From positions 91,931,516 to 91,995,515 of the forward strand of contig NC_080171.1 of the NCBI RefSeq assembly GCF_950295315.1: a stretch of DNA of 64,000 nucleotides, in the 5' to 3' direction. The stretch is from Erinaceus europaeus (Eukaryota; Chordata; Mammalia; Eulipotyphla; Erinaceidae). Shown piece by piece: positions 12,501 to 24,261 of this stretch. A program made the translations under genes and the position numbers. The notes beneath the pieces are model-generated. The model saw only the letters and a list, made by a program, of their open reading frames with translations. It was not told the origin of the DNA and did no database searches. The stretch's first letter is position 1; every line of letters starts with the position of its first letter.

Positions 12501-15500
12501 TAGGCAGTGGCTTGCTTTAATGAACTGTCAACAAAGACCCAATTTAATGTAATCTGTGTAGATCCTACAATCTATTGATAGGATTCATACCAATGGATTT
12601 TTCAGATCTAATTCTGTAAATAAAAGAGGGCTGAATTCATAAGTATAGTATCTACTCAGTTTGGAGGTATGAAGTCTGATAAAAGCACACAAGACTAACT
12701 GTTCAACAGGATACAAATGAAGAAGACTGCCTAAGAGTACATAGTTTTCAAATGAGCAAGAAAAACAAAGTTGGGGTAGAAGGAGGAATCCAAATAACTT
12801 CAATACAAGGGATCAACTAAAGTGACTAAAAGGGAGTGTGAAGGTAGTTTATATTAAAAATAAACAAAAGGAATCACATTCCTGGCTACAAACTGTAAGT
12901 GAAAACGTTACATAGCTACAGAAGTTCTTGAATAAGAGCAACCCACCCGCCCCTGTGTGTCCCCGGAAGTGCTGGGTCCGGGCTCCAGAACTCCACTCCC
13001 AGCAGGCCACAGTGTTGTCAAAGGAGCCTGTCACCAGTTTCTGCTCATCAAACTTCACAGCTGCACAAGTATGGGTCTGGATGCCATAAACACACTGCCC
13101 TGTGCTTACATCCCACAGTTTTGCAGATAAGTCATCTGACCCTTCAAGAGGAAAAAGGAAAGAAAAAAAAAAAGAGAGAGAGAAGTTAATAAGAAAATGC
13201 ACGCTGAAGGTAAATCAACTTTTATCTTTTTTTTGTCACTAGGTTTCCCACTGGAGTTCTATGCCTGCACAATGAATCTACCATTCCTGACAGCCAGTTC
13301 TCATCTCTTTCTCAAAGAGATAGAGAAATAGATAGGGAGGGGAGGAGAAAAGGAGAGAGACACACCTACAATCTGAACCTGGGTCTTAGCACATAGTATG
13401 TGTGCGTTCTACCAGGTGTGCCATCACCTGGCTGCTATCATAGTTTTCTTAAAGAAGAACTTCAACAGTCACTCCCACTTTTGAAAAAAATAAGACATGG
13501 AAACACAACCTGCTCAGGTTCACCAAAATAGTGTTAAACGTGGAGGACTGAATCCAAGCTTCTGGTTTAGTCCTTTTCCCTTAACTTCCCAGGCTACAGG
13601 AGAATGTTAGCCTAAAGCATCCCTTGGTGCTCACTTATAAAATTTAATAAATCTCTGAATTTGAGCACTAAGTTGAACTTGAAATGGTGACTATGACCTA
13701 TGACTACACACTACATACTTGTATACTTGTCTGTTATCTGATCATGGGTTAACTTCTACAAAGGCTAACTTCTAATTTCTTGAGCTATCTTAAAGTATGT
13801 AGAAATTTTTCAAAACCAAATTTTTCTCATTCACAATTCAGCAAATATCTTATAAAGCATCTTAAAATCCTGTAGGTTTTATTTCTCCCTCTAATGGAAA
13901 TATATTGAACACTGTGACAATTCAAAAAATCACTTAAAAAAAAAAAGCAAAGATTAACTCATGCCTAACAATTTAGTTTTACAATTGAATAGTAGTAAGA
14001 ACTGTCAAAGAAAAGGACTGCAGGGACACATCCTAGAAAAGTAACAAATGACTCATTTTTTTCCCAACCAGGGTTATCATGGGGGCTCAGTACCCGAATA
14101 ATTCTAATGCTTCTGGTGTTCCGCCACACTTTAAGATAACAAGAGACAGAGGGAGTAAGAGAGACTGAGGAGATATACCACAATACCACTCCACCAATCA
14201 TGAAAGTGTACACTTTTGAATGGTGTCTGCACAGTGGTGGCTGGGGGCCCAAACTGAGATACTTACATAAGGTAAAGTATATACTCTACCAGATGAGTTA
14301 TCTCCCAGTTCCTTACCTGGAGCTCTCTTCATCTCCTTCCCCTCTCCTCCCCACCCCCTTTTACTACTCACTCTCCAAGGTCAAACCTAGACTCTATTCT
14401 TTTTCCACTAAATGTCTCCTTTCTGTCTAGCCTTGAGCAGTCTCCAAGGTTCTGATCCCTCTGGCTATTTGCAGGCTCTCTAGCTACATATACATCTATC
14501 AGAATTAAGGTAACAGTAAATTGAACTGTATGTATACTCTCAGATTTATTTTATTTTCTGTTTTGTTTATCAGTACTGTCTTCCTAGATGTGCACACTAG
14601 AAACTTCAACGATTTTTTTAAATCTCTTGTTCCCATAACACATGCCTAACTAGCTGTCAATTCTATTTCCTTTTTTTTTTTTATTTTCCTCCAAGGTTAT
14701 TGGTGGGGCTTGGTGACTGCACTATGAACCTACTGTAGCTCCTGGAGGCTAGTTTTTTTCCCTTTTGTTTTCCTTGTTGTTGGCTAGGACAGAGAGAAAT
14801 CAAGAGAGAGAAGGGGAAGACAGAGGGGGGAGAAGGGGGGAAAAGGGGGGCTTAAGCCCAGATCCTAACTCCGGTCCTTGTGCTTCAAGCCATGTGCACA
14901 CTTAACCCACTGCACTACCGCCCAGCCCCCTCAATTCTATTTCTTTAACTTTCTTTTTCATTTCATGAGATAAGAGGCCATTGCAGCGAGCTGGCATATG
15001 CGGTGCCAGAGATGGGACTCGGGAGCTGCATGCGTGCAAACTGAAAGCTCTCTCACTGAGACAGCTCTTGGGGCACCTCTCAATTCTATTTTAATGGCTG
15101 TTCTTTCATTCAAATGCTCCACTTAAAAATCTCTAACCATAGATCCATTAACCCTTATCTAAACTGCAACTGGCAGAGCAGTGCTACAGGTATCCCCCCC
15201 TTTGTCCCTGTCAGAAAGGGGAAAAAAGGACATCAGGGGCAGTGCTGTCTTCACATAGGCAATGAGTCCCAGTGACATCACTGGTGGCAAAGTAATCCAA
15301 AGTAATAAAAGTAATAAAGTCAGTCTTTTAAAGATGCCCTTCCTCTCTTACCTCTCCCTCTCCAAAAAAAAAAAAAAGTTCTCTAAATAGTGTCACATAA
15401 GTGCAAGACCCTGGTTCATTCTCTGAATGAACATTTTTTAAAAAGTCAGTTTTAACAAATCTGAGCGTGAATCCTATATAGAAATAATCACTACAATAGA

Positions 15501-18345
15501 GCAGCAACTACTCTCTAGAAGACAAGTGTTCTCTAATTAAACACAGTCTATCAATACAAGGAGACTGATTTAATCAGATTGACTTCTTGATTTCAATGTC
15601 TACGATTTTTCTAAAACTGCTCTAATTCAATGTGAGATGCCCTCACATTGTCTTTCATGTAGTAAGCATTTGATAAATCTCTAATCACAGCACAAAGCAC
15701 AATAGGCTCCTTTTTTAAAATTTTATTTTAACCATTTCATAATAAGCAGAAAGATGATTCACTTTAATTTTACCATGTTTTTAGGATCAGCCATCAAACT
15801 TTTTGGTAATATTACAGTAAGCTTATTGCCAATCCAAAATTTCTCAGCTCAACCACAGTAAACTACTAGTTTGTGTGTAATTCTGTAACAAATATTTCTC
15901 ACTATTAACTAGTAATAGTCCCAGAGACAGCTGTTAGAAAAGTAAACCAGTGCTTCCAAATGTAATGAATTTAATCAGAATAAAAGTAACGCAGCATATA
16001 TGCCCTCCCAGAGAATAACCTACAAATTCAGGGTTCAGTCCACAGTTACTGCATATATTAACTTTGAGGTAGATTCTACTGGCAGCTGAATCAATGGACT
16101 GTCTGTTTCACTTCTCCAAATAGTTGAGTAGTACTGAGTTTCAAAGATCAGGTTTGCTAGAAAGTGTTTTGTTTTATTTTTATCTATTTACTAACAAGAG
16201 AGGGAGAAGGTGGAAAGGGAGGGGGGAGGGAAAGGGAGAGGAAGGAGTAGGGGTAAGGAAACAGAGAGAGAGAGAGAGAGAGAGAAAGGGAACCAGAGTA
16301 TGACTCTGGCACATGCAATGCTGGGGATTGAATTTGTGACCTCATGCTTGACCCTGGTAGCAAAAAAAAAGTGAAATCATCCATCTCTTAATTATCAAAA
16401 ATGTAAAACTGAGTCTGAGTAGACTCTAAGGGACTGGGAGCAACAGGCATCTTAAGACTTGGTTATAACATCAAGTCAATCTAACAATAGCTATAAAATC
16501 ATTCATACTTCGACATCAGATGATTCTCCTTTAATCCTTTGGTCCCAGATAAAGAATTCAAAGAAACAAATTAAATTAATTATCATAAAAATAGAAACTG
16601 AATATGCACTGATGTGAAAACAGCTAAATGATGAAGTATTTACATAAAGGAACAGTCAAATTAATGACTGGGAAAACACCTGTGATTTTAGAAATTATCC
16701 CAGATTAAGGTTGGGAGACAGCTCACCTTGTAGGGTGAAAACCTTGCTATGCACAGGGCCCTGAGTGTGAGCCCCAACACCATGCCTAAACTTTTAACTT
16801 CTAATTACTCTTAGTACCACAATACTTAGAGCAAAAATGCCTCCCTTCTCAAACTGTACAGATAAGTAGATATAGGGTAAATAGTTCTCCCAAAATCGTC
16901 CATTGGTACTTTCTAGGACTAGTCGCCAATTTTCCCATTGTTTCCTATCCCTAAAATCATTGCTAATAAACAAGCAGCAGTAACAACAATATCACCAATT
17001 TTGAGAACTGTATATGGAAGAACAGGATAGAAAAAAGTAATTCTGATTTACATTATGTTACAAAGAACGTCTGGAGCTGGGGAGAAATATTGGTCATGCC
17101 AAAGATTATTTTTGTCACCAAGGTTATTGCTGGGGCTCCATGCCTGTGTGCCTCCACTGCTCCCTGCGCCCCCCCCCCCCAAATAAAAGGTGAGAGACAG
17201 AAAGGGAGAAAGTAACAGAAAAGAGAAACATAGGGAGTCGGGCAATAGCGCAGTGCGAAAGCACAAGGACCAGCATAAGGATCCCGGTTCGAGCCCCCAG
17301 CTCCCCACCTGCAGGGAAGTCGCTTCACAAGTGGTGAAGCAGGTCTGCAGGCAGGTGTCTATCTTTCTCTCCCCCTCTCTCTTCATTTCTCTCTGTCCTA
17401 TCCAACAACAACATCAATAACAACAATAATAACTACAACAATAAAACAAGGGCAACAAAAGGGAATAAATATTAAAAATATTTAAAAAAAAAAGAGAGAT
17501 AAACACTACAGCCATCTCTCTAATGTGGCCCAGGGCTCAGGGTGAGCATTGTAGCCTGTGCACGCTACCACATGAACCACCTCCTAGGCCCCAGGCTCAA
17601 GCCCCAGAACCACCAAAAGCTAGAGTTGAACAGTGCTCTGATAATACCAAAAAAAAAAAAAAAAAAAACAACAACAACAACAAAAGAAAAACTGTGTGGA
17701 GTTTTTGTCCTATAACACTTAATACATAGCTCATATAATTAACACATGCCCTTCTCTAGCCTCCAGTCTACTTGTTGTTCTACTACTTGTATGATTACAC
17801 TTAATGAAATAGAAAAGAATAAATCAAAACCCAGACTCACTCCAGCGCCTCTTACCTGTACAGAGAAGTCCATCTTTGTAGTAAAGTGCATACACTCTGG
17901 CACTGTGTCCAATTAATGAGGAGGTCTCAAAGGCTTCGTGGTCTTCCAATTGCTTCATTCTCAAAATAGCCTTCAAATAAACCCTTTTCCAGTGCAAAGC
18001 GTCCTGAACAGAATCATCTATCTGCCAGCCCAAATTTTTACATGCAGTCTGCCACACCTCTGTACAGGCACTTATCACCTTATTCCACTGTTTAGAGACG
18101 AGGCAGCATGTGAGTAAAGTCTGAGGATCGAGCCATTTTAACAAATAAAAACTGAGCTCCAGGGGAAGGAGTTTGAGGAAGTCCCGCTTGAGGAGAGTCT
18201 CCAGGTTATTGGAGAGATGCCTGAGCTGGACTGCCCCGCTCAGACTAATCAGGTGATCCAGAGTTTCATTTTTCTGCAAGTCCGTCAGAGAAAGAAATGT
18301 AACAGAAATGTTATCAAGCCATGTCTCAAAGTCCTTTCTCTCCAT
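6422..18345 (-). CDS. FBXW2: FBXW2, F-box and WD40 protein (coding exons 2-6; 3' end off window)
   Basis: This is the substrate receptor of an SCF (SKP1-CUL1-F-box) ubiquitin ligase; GCM1 and SKP2 are substrates known from the human protein. The exons join in frame as 17856-18345, 12947-13141, 10337-10470, 8709-8795 and 6422-6591, all with GT-AG introns. They give residues 1-358 plus a split Arg359. The F-box spans about residues 54-107 ([20 protein letters not shown] onward, ending NLGW). WD40 repeats start near residue 144 ([13 protein letters not shown]) and continue through [48 protein letters not shown] and ALGLYQWDF. The human protein is about 454 residues, so about 95 C-terminal codons lie beyond position 1. 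Identity to remembered human FBXW2 is near complete over these exons. The start ATG is the conserved [10 protein letters not shown]. The gene is intact as far as visible. Confidence 0.97.
6846..7036 (+). repeat. SINE, A/B intermediate
   Basis: Flanked by GAAGATGCAGTAAG duplication. Intron 5 of FBXW2. Confidence 0.85.
7028..7173 (+). repeat. Tandem duplication, 2 x 73 bp
   Basis: Unit AATATTCAATAGAAGATGCA ... ATCGGGTGCCT at 7028-7100 is repeated at 7101-7173 with three differences. GAAGATGCAGTAAG is also the target duplication of the SINE just upstream. Confidence 0.92.
7234..7282 (+). repeat. (TC)n/(CCCT)n microsatellite
   Basis: TCTCTCTC passing into CCCTCCCT units; a short (AAAT)n lies at 7344-7366. 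Confidence 0.9.
7381..7560 (+). repeat. Old tRNA-like SINE (type F)
   Basis: Head AGCTGGAAAGACACTTCACT, then GGCACCACATGGCAAGTGTT. Confidence 0.6.
7651..8140 (+). repeat. Two type A SINEs
   Basis: 7651-7853 (tail CCAATAAATAAATAAAG) and 7957-8140. Confidence 0.92.
8289..8557 (-). repeat. SINE type C
   Basis: TGCCTCTAGGGTTATTGAGC at the left; GTGTGCTTAACTGAGTGCA at the head. Lies 150 bases from FBXW2 exon 5. Confidence 0.88.
8709..8795 (-). CDS. FBXW2: FBXW2 exon 5
   Basis: Contains 29 whole codons, [20 protein letters not shown] and then LSADKYEIK. The acceptor is TTTCTAG and the donor AAG|GTGAGT. I found it by reading the minus strand between the flanking exons. Confidence 0.95.
8831..9272 (+). 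repeat. Two type A SINEs
   Basis: 8831-9028 and 9092-9272, joined by an A/T-rich TTTTTAATT repeat stretch. Confidence 0.9.
9322..9445 (-). repeat. Old type D SINE
   Basis: Ends CTCCACTGTGCCACCTGCT, the D head reversed. Confidence 0.7.
9591..10045 (+). repeat. SINE type A, then type G
   Basis: A at 9591-9755 with a deleted head; G at 9900-10045 (GGACTAGCATGCATGAGGGC) with A tail. Confidence 0.78.
10337..10470 (-). CDS. FBXW2: FBXW2 exon 4 (WD repeat)
   Basis: Encodes [20 protein letters not shown] through HTEWVTK. The acceptor is CACTAG and the donor AAG|GTAGGA. Length is 134 nt, starting in phase 1 and ending in phase 0. Confidence 0.96.
10471..11162. other. FBXW2 intron 3, unique part
   Basis: No recognisable repeat or exon, apart from a short CCACCACCA tract near 10915. 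Confidence 0.5.
11163..11335 (+). repeat. SINE type E with inserted CAAA run
   Basis: GGGGAGACAGAATAATGGTT head; ends in TC and TG dinucleotide runs. Confidence 0.78.
11585..11715 (-). repeat. SINE type E
   Basis: TAGAGCACTGCTCAGTTCTG followed by the reversed tRNA-like head. 11716-12215 looks unique. Confidence 0.82.
12216..12414 (-). repeat. SINE type A, full
   Basis: GATCAGTT duplicated on both sides; head reads ACCACCCGGCCCCC. 12415-12946 looks unique. Confidence 0.92.
12947..13141 (-). CDS. FBXW2: FBXW2 exon 3 (WD repeats 1-2)
   Basis: Encodes [16 protein letters not shown] through RGHTGA and the first base of Val229. It is bounded by AAG|GG at 13141 and GCGG|GTGGGT at 12947. Length is 195 nt and the phase fits both neighbours. 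Confidence 0.96.
13226..13438 (-). repeat. Old type C SINE
   Basis: CACTAGGTTTCCCACTGGAG at the left. Starts about 85 bases upstream of FBXW2 exon 3. 13439-14064 looks unique. Confidence 0.75.
14065..14312 (-). repeat. Old SINE, type C-like
   Basis: AACCAGGGTTATCATGGGGG start and a CTCTACCAGATGAGTTATCT head. Confidence 0.6.
14680..15080 (-). repeat. SINE type C and an old type G
   Basis: C at 14680-14931 (CACTACCGCCCAGCCCCC head) with G-runs; G at 14958-15080. Confidence 0.8.
15170..15297 (+). repeat. SINE type C 3' fragment
   Basis: Only the GGGGCAGTGCTGTCTTCAC block and its upstream edge remain. Confidence 0.6.
15298..16169. other. FBXW2 intron 2, unique stretch
   Basis: AT-rich, without a recognised repeat or exon. 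Confidence 0.5.
16170..16365 (-). repeat. Type D-like SINE with expanded purine tract
   Basis: GGGAGAAGG-type purines and (GA)13 at 16261-16286, then GGGGATTGAATTTGTGACCT. 16366-16703 looks unique. Confidence 0.7.
16704..16792 (+). repeat. Old type G SINE
   Basis: GGGAGACAGCTCACCTTGTA head. Confidence 0.55.
17105..17690. repeat. Cluster: C fragment (-), type B (+), type E-like (+)
   Basis: C remnant 17105-17180; full B 17232-17488 with GTTCGAGCCCCCAGC; E-like 17525-17690 ending in a 21-nt A run and (CAA)n. Confidence 0.82.
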
Positions 18346-18365
18346 AAGGTTATGGAAAAATTTAC
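17856..18365 (-). CDS. FBXW2: FBXW2 exon 2 (start codon, F-box)
   Basis: The exon begins after a CCACAG acceptor (18366-18371), with 20 nt of 5'UTR before the ATG at 18345-18343. It encodes residues 1-163 and the first base of Gly164, then CAG|GTAAGA. The acceptor has a weak pyrimidine tract, but an ACTAATAC branch-point-like sequence lies just upstream of it. Confidence 0.95.
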
Positions 18366-18989
18366 CTGTGGCACATCAAAATATTGTATTAGTTCTGCTC
18401 AAAAAAGATTGTTCAAGCAAGACTGCTAATAAATGATTAAAAACTAGTGTAAAAACTTGACATTTCTACTTTACACTTAATTACATTACAACTTTATAGT
18501 TAATATACTATATCTGAAAACTTCCAAGCACACAAAAGAAAATACACACACACACACACACACACATAAAAGAACTTTAACAAATCTCTCAGAAACGCAA
18601 GTTACATTGTAACTTATTTTGGCGTGTTAAATTTGCTCCTTAATTCAAGCACATGCTACATGCATCTTCATAGGAAAGCATTTAAAAATACTCACTCATG
18701 ACTAAACAGTATTCCTTCCCTCCCACTCCCAAAACCATCAGAGCACAATTTCCTTAACACTCTATTTGGGTACTAAAATCACAAAATTAAGTAACATTAA
18801 GTAATATTAAGTGACAACTAAAGCAAGTCTCCAAGGCAATAACCTGAGAAATGTTAGTTATCATGCCAGGCAGAACCTGATCTGCTACCAAATTACAGGG
18901 CTGACTTTTCCCAACAGATGCTCAGGCATGAAGATTTGGGGAAGAAAAATAAGCAGATGTACTAAACTATGTGGTTCAGGTATTCTGGT
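18366..18989. other. FBXW2 intron 1, unique with (CA)n
   Basis: (CA)n at 18543-18568. AAGTAATATTAAGTGACAAC-type small repeats lie near 18790. Confidence 0.6.
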
Positions 18990-19182
18990 TTCTTTTCTTT
19001 TTTCTTTCTTTCTTTCTTCCTCTCTCTCTTTCTTTCTTTCTTTCTCTTTCTTTCTTTCTTTTTTGTACCAGAGCACAGTTCAGCTCTGGCTTATGGTGGT
19101 GGGTGGTGCAGAAGATTGAACCTGGGACCTCGGAGCCTCAACTAAGAGTCCACTTGAATAACCACTATGCTATCTCCCCCCA
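18990..19182 (-). repeat. (CTTT)n plus SINE type E
   Basis: Pyrimidine microsatellite 18990-19063 is the reversed tail of the E SINE (19064-19182). Confidence 0.85.
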
Positions 19183-19489
19183 CCCCCCACACTTCCATTC
19201 ACTGCCTATTAGTACTTGAATTACCCAAGATATTATTTGGCCTTACAGTCTGTTTTAATAAACCTCATATGAGTTGTTGACAACTTTTAACTATGTACTC
19301 CAGAGAGCCATGAGCATCCTGGAAGGTTGCACGAGAGAGACAAATTAATAATCCTGGTGCTAACAAAACACCAAAAAAAAAAAAAAAAAGAAAGAAAGAA
19401 AGAAGAGTTATTATCATCACTTTGCAGATGAGGAAGTTGCAGATCAGAGAAGACAAGTGATTTGATCAGTAATGTCATTAAAATAACAG

Positions 19490-19950
19490 ATGCACTGGGT
19501 AGTGTTACACCTTACAGAGCTTACACATTAATACCTATGAGGGCCCATGGGGGTGGTTCACTAGTAATAAAGCAGTGATACAGAGTTTCTCTCCCTTCCT
19601 TCCTTCCTTCCTTCCTTCCTTCCTTCCTTCCTTCCTTTCTTTCCTCCAGGGTTATCTCTGGGGCTTAGTGCCTGCTCTATGAATCTACTGCTCCTGGAGG
19701 CCATTTTTCCCATTTTTGTTACCCTTGTTATTGCTGCTGGATAGGACAGAGTGAAATTGAGAGAGGACAGGAAGACAGAGAGGGGGAGAGAATGATAGAA
19801 GCAAGCCCCTGCAGGTGGGGAGCCCAGGCTGGAACTGGGATCCTTGTACTTTGCGTCATGTGTGCTTAACCCACTGCGCCCGCTTAGCCCCCCAGTGTTT
19901 CTCTTTCTCCCTGTCATCTCCTTCCCCTTCAACTTCTGCCTCTACTCCAA
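19490..19950 (+). repeat. Type A SINE split by (TTCC)n and a minus type C
   Basis: A halves at 19490-19591 and 19896-19950; (TTCC)n 19592-19636; C 19640-19895 inserted in reverse. Confidence 0.8.
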
Positions 19951-20154
19951 AAAAAGAAAGAAGAGAATGTGGAGGAGGAGGACAAGAAAGAGGAAGAAGG
20001 AGAAAAAAATTGTGGGGTCTCTTTCACATACTTATATGCACACAATGTTGCCATACACCTGTGGTTAAAAAGTCTACTCCTAAGTAAGCTGAACTGCTAC
20101 TTATATGGCTACAAAGAAAACTGTAATACCCATTAAAACATCAAGTTCCCCTGG

Positions 20155-20432
20155 AAGTGGGAAGGTACCGCAGCAGGTTAAGCGCAGGTGATGCAAAGCG
20201 CCAAGGACCAGCATAAGGATCCTAGTTCAAGCCCCCAGCTCCCCACCTGCAAGGGGAGTCGCTTCACAAGTGGTGAAGCAGGTCTGTAGGTGTCTATCTA
20301 TCTCTCCACCTCTCTCCATTTCTCTCTGTCCTATCCAACAACGACATCAATAAAAACAACAATAACTACAACAATAAAACAAGGGCAACAAAAAGGAATA
20401 AATATTAAAAAGGGAAAAGAAGGAAAAAAAAC
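20155..20432 (+). repeat. SINE type B, full
   Basis: Diverged head GGAAGTGGGAAGGTACCGCA; clear tail. Confidence 0.9.
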
Positions 20433-20499
20433 CATTAGGTTCCTATAATTTACAAATAGCTAAGAGAAACTCTACAGCATACCAAATCAATGTGCCCAT

Positions 20500-21808
20500 A
20501 ATACTACATAAGATTACTGGGCATATACAGCTATCAAGAACAATGAACCCACCTTCTCTGACCCATCTTGGACAGAGCTAGAAGGAATTATGTTAAGTGA
20601 GCTAAGTCAGAAAGATAAAGATGAGTATGGAATGATCTCACTCATCAACAGAAGTTGAGAAAGAAGATCTGAAAGGGAAATTAAAAGCAGGATCTGACTA
20701 AATCGAAAGTAAGGCACCAAAGTAAAAACCCTGTGGTGAGGGGTAGAAACGTGGCTTCCTGGGCCGGTGGGGGGTGGGGGTGCGTGGGTGGGATGGGACA
20801 CAGTCTTTTGGTGGTGGGAATGGTGTTTATGTACACTCCTAGTAAAGTGTAGTCATATAAATCACTAGTTAATATGAGAGGGGAAAAATTAATTGCATGC
20901 CTCGAAGTTTTTAAAACACAGACTGAGTCTTCTTAATATATAGGCTGTGTATTTGATATGCGGACTCTCTCAAAAGCCTAGACCAAGTAGATCAGAGGCA
21001 ACCAGTGGCACAGCTATTTACAAGATACTGGGTACTCTACAGCAAACCCTAACAAAAGGACTTTTCAAAGTTAACCCAATTACCAAATAAAGTGATGATA
21101 ACATTAACTATCCATTGTCTTTTTGAACCCTAAGACAGCAGGAACCTCACATCTCCACTATAGAGCCTATATTTCTCCCAGTCCTGGAACCTTAGGATAG
21201 GGTCCACTTTCCCGCATGCCTCTCCCAATCCATATCAAATAATACTGCATCAGCCGATCGCAACCTATCACCACAACAATTGCCACCTCAACATGCTTCA
21301 GCTCAGACTGTGCCCAGAGACTTCAGGTGTGGAATGACAACCCTTCAGCTTCATTACTCGGGTGAGACCTTTCCTTTCATAGCATTCTTTAATTCCATCC
21401 CAGGTGGATCACTTTCTAACAAAGTCCCAAAACCTAGATATAGACCAGGTTCTGTGAGAGAGAGCATATTTTCACACGTATCCATAAACAAGTGCAAAAT
21501 ATATACCTGAAAGCAGAAGTACACTAAAGTTTGCAGTGAGTACCCCCCTAACACTTCGTCTCCACTATTTGGGTCCATGATTGCTCAACAATTTGTTTGG
21601 CTTTGTATGTTAACTCTCTTTTCAGCCACCAGGTTCCAGATGCCATCAAGATGCCGGCCAGAGGGATAGAGAATGGGAAAGCTATCAGGGGAGGGGATGG
21701 GATATGGAGATTGGGTGGTGGGAACTGTGTGGAGTTGTACCCCTTCTACTCTATGGTTTTGTTAATTTATCCTTTCTTAAATAAAAAATAAATTAAAAAA
21801 AAAAAGAT
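20500..21808 (+). mobile_element. LINE-1, 5'-truncated: ORF2 end and 3'UTR
   Basis: Starts at the KISSRT-type ORF2 end (GATGAGTATGGAATGATCTC), then a long 3'UTR aligned to 30.7-31.7 kb, and ends in the GGGGAGGGGATGGGATATGG block plus A tail. An internal deletion near 21660 joins ATGCCGGCC to AGAGGGATA. Confidence 0.82.
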
Positions 21809-21835
21809 TACTGGGCAAAGTCTCCAGAAATCACC

Positions 21836-22408
21836 TTAAGACTAGGGAGACAGGATAATGGTTACACAAGACTTTCATGCCTAAGGCTCCAAGGTCCCAG
21901 ATTCAATTTCAAGCACCACCATACGCCAAAGGTAAACAGAGTTCTGGAGGTCTCTCTGTAGGGGGCTGGGCAGTGGTATCTATAGGGCAGTGTATTCTAT
22001 AGGGTATAGAATGCACACATTACTACACAAGGACCAGGTTCAAGCCCCTGCTCCCCACCTGAAGGGGGAAAGCTTCAGGATCAGTGAAGAAGTGCTACAG
22101 ATATCTCTCTAACTCGCTTCCCCATTCCTCTCAATTTATGTCTCTACAAAAAAAAAAGTTGCAAAGCACAAGGACCAGTATAAGGATCACGGTTCAAGCC
22201 CTGGCTCCCCACCCGCAGGGGAGTCGCTTCACAAGCGGTGAAGCAGGTCTGCAGGTGTCTATCTTTCTCTCCCCCTCTCTGTCTTCCCCTCCTCTCTCCA
22301 TTTCTCTCTGTCCTATCCAACAACAATAATGACAACAATAATAACTACAACAATAAAACAACAAGGGCAACAAAAGGGAATAAATAAAAATAAATATAAA
22401 AAAAAAAG
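21836..22408 (+). repeat. SINEs type E, A and B in a row
   Basis: E 21836-21960; A 21961-22158 with a small CTATAGGG insertion in its head; B 22160-22408, 5'-truncated. Confidence 0.88.
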
Positions 22409-22820
22409 TTCAACAATTTGGCTTTGTATGTTAACTCTCTTTTCAGCCACCAGGTTTCAGATGCTAGCATGATGCTGACCAGTCTTCCCTGGACAGACGA
22501 CCCCACCAATGTGTCCTGGAGCTCAGCTTCCCCAGAGACCCACCCTACTAGGGAAAGAGAGAGGCAGACTGGGAGTACGGACCGACCAGTCAACACCCAT
22601 GTTCAGTGGGGAAGCAATTACAGAAGGCAGACCTTCCACCTTCTGCATCCCACAATGACCTTGGGTCCATACTCCCAGAGGGATAAAGAATAAGAAAGCT
22701 ATCAGAGGAGGGGAGGGGATACGGACAGCTGGTGGTGGGAACTGTGTGGAGTTGAACCCCTCTTATCCTATGGTTTTGTTAATGTCTCCTTTTTATAAAT
22801 TTAAAAAAAAAAAAAAAAAG
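22409..22820 (+). mobile_element. LINE-1 3'UTR fragment
   Basis: Same segment as 2585-3072, ending in a 19-nt A run. Confidence 0.87.
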
Positions 22821-22885
22821 ACAACCAGTCATTTGAGATTTATATAGTCTCCTAATTTCTAGTAACACACACACACATACTCTAA

Positions 22886-23272
22886 GTTAAGGGAGTAGCT
22901 CAGCAGGCAGAGTGCAGGACTAGCATGCATGAGGCCCTAGGTTTGATTTTTGGTACCACATATGCCAGAACAGAGTGGTGCTCTGGTGTATGTTTGTGTC
23001 TCTCATACAATAAAAAAGAGAGATTGTTCTTTAAGCTACTGAATTCTAGGTACTGGGTGGTGGCATACCTGTTTGAATGCACATAGTACCATGTACAAAG
23101 TCATGGGTTTAAGCCCCTGGTATCTACTTAGAGCAGGAAAGCTTCAAGAACAGTGAAGCAGTGTGTCTAGTGCCCCTCTCTCCCTAGTTCCTTTCTCCAT
23201 TTTGGTCTCTATCTAATATATATATACATATATATATATATATAATATATATAATATATATTATATATATAT
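22886..23272 (+). repeat. SINE type G, type A, and (TA)n
   Basis: G 22886-23022; A 23046-23215; its tail has grown into a TA repeat 23213-23272. Confidence 0.85.
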
Positions 23273-23349
23273 TAAAGCTACAGAATTCTTTGAGCCATGT
23301 GCACTTAACCTGCTGCACCTGCTGCACTACAACCTGATGGGTGGTGTGG

Positions 23350-23737
23350 GGGCCGGTGGTGACACAACTGGTTGAGCGCACATGTTACAGTGTGCAAGGA
23401 CCCAGGTTCGAGTCCCTGGTCCCCACCTGCAGGGGGAAAGCTTTGCGAGTGGTAAAGCAGGGCTGCAGGTGTCTCTCTGTCTCTCTCCCTATCTCCCCCT
23501 CCCCTCTCAATTTCTGGCTGTCTCTATCCAATAAATAAATAAAGGTAATAAAAAAAATTAAAAGGGAGTCGGGCGGTACTGCAGAGGGTTAAGCGCACGT
23601 GGCACAAGGACGGGCATAAGGATCCCAGTTTGAGCGGCTCCCCACCTGCAGGGGAGTCACTTCACAGGCGGTGAAGCAGGTCTGCAGGTGTCTTTTTCTC
23701 CCCCCCTCTGTCTTTCCCTCCTCTCTCCATTTCTCTT
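23350..23737 (+). repeat. SINE type A (full) and type B (3' truncated)
   Basis: A 23350-23560, close to consensus; B 23563-23737 stops after CATTTCTCTTT. Confidence 0.93.
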
Positions 23738-23849
23738 TTAAAAAAAGAAATGGGTGGTGTGATTTAAAGTTCCCAAATTGAGAGTCAATTGGTCTCTGGT
23801 TATCATTAACTCTATGTTCCTTTATGCAATTCTAGTATTTCTTTTTATA

Positions 23850-24258
23850 AAAAAATATTTTATTTATTTATTCCCTTTTGTTGCCTTTGTTGTTGTAGTT
23901 ATTATTGTTGTTGTTGGATAGGACAGAGAGAAATGGAGAGAGGAGGGAAAGACAGAGGAGGGAGAGAAAAATAGACACCTACAAACCTGCTTCATCACTT
24001 GTGAGTGACTCCCCTGCAGGTGGGGAGCCAGGGGACTGAACCGGGAGCCTTAAGCCAGTCCTTGCGCTTTGCGCCACATGTGCTCAACCCACTCTCTGTG
24101 CTACCGCCCGACTCCCAATTCTAGTATTTCTATTGTTGTTTCTACCAGAGCACTGCACAGCTCTGGTTTATGGTGGTTCAGGGGACTGAACCTGGGACTC
24201 TGGAGTCTCAGGCTTGAGAGTCTCTTTACATAACTATTATGCTATCTACCCTCCCCCC
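23850..24258 (-). repeat. SINE type B (full) and type E
   Basis: B 23850-24115 has a 15-bp duplication AATTCTAGTATTTCT. E 24135-24258 lies beyond it. Confidence 0.92.
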
Positions 24259-24261
24259 AAA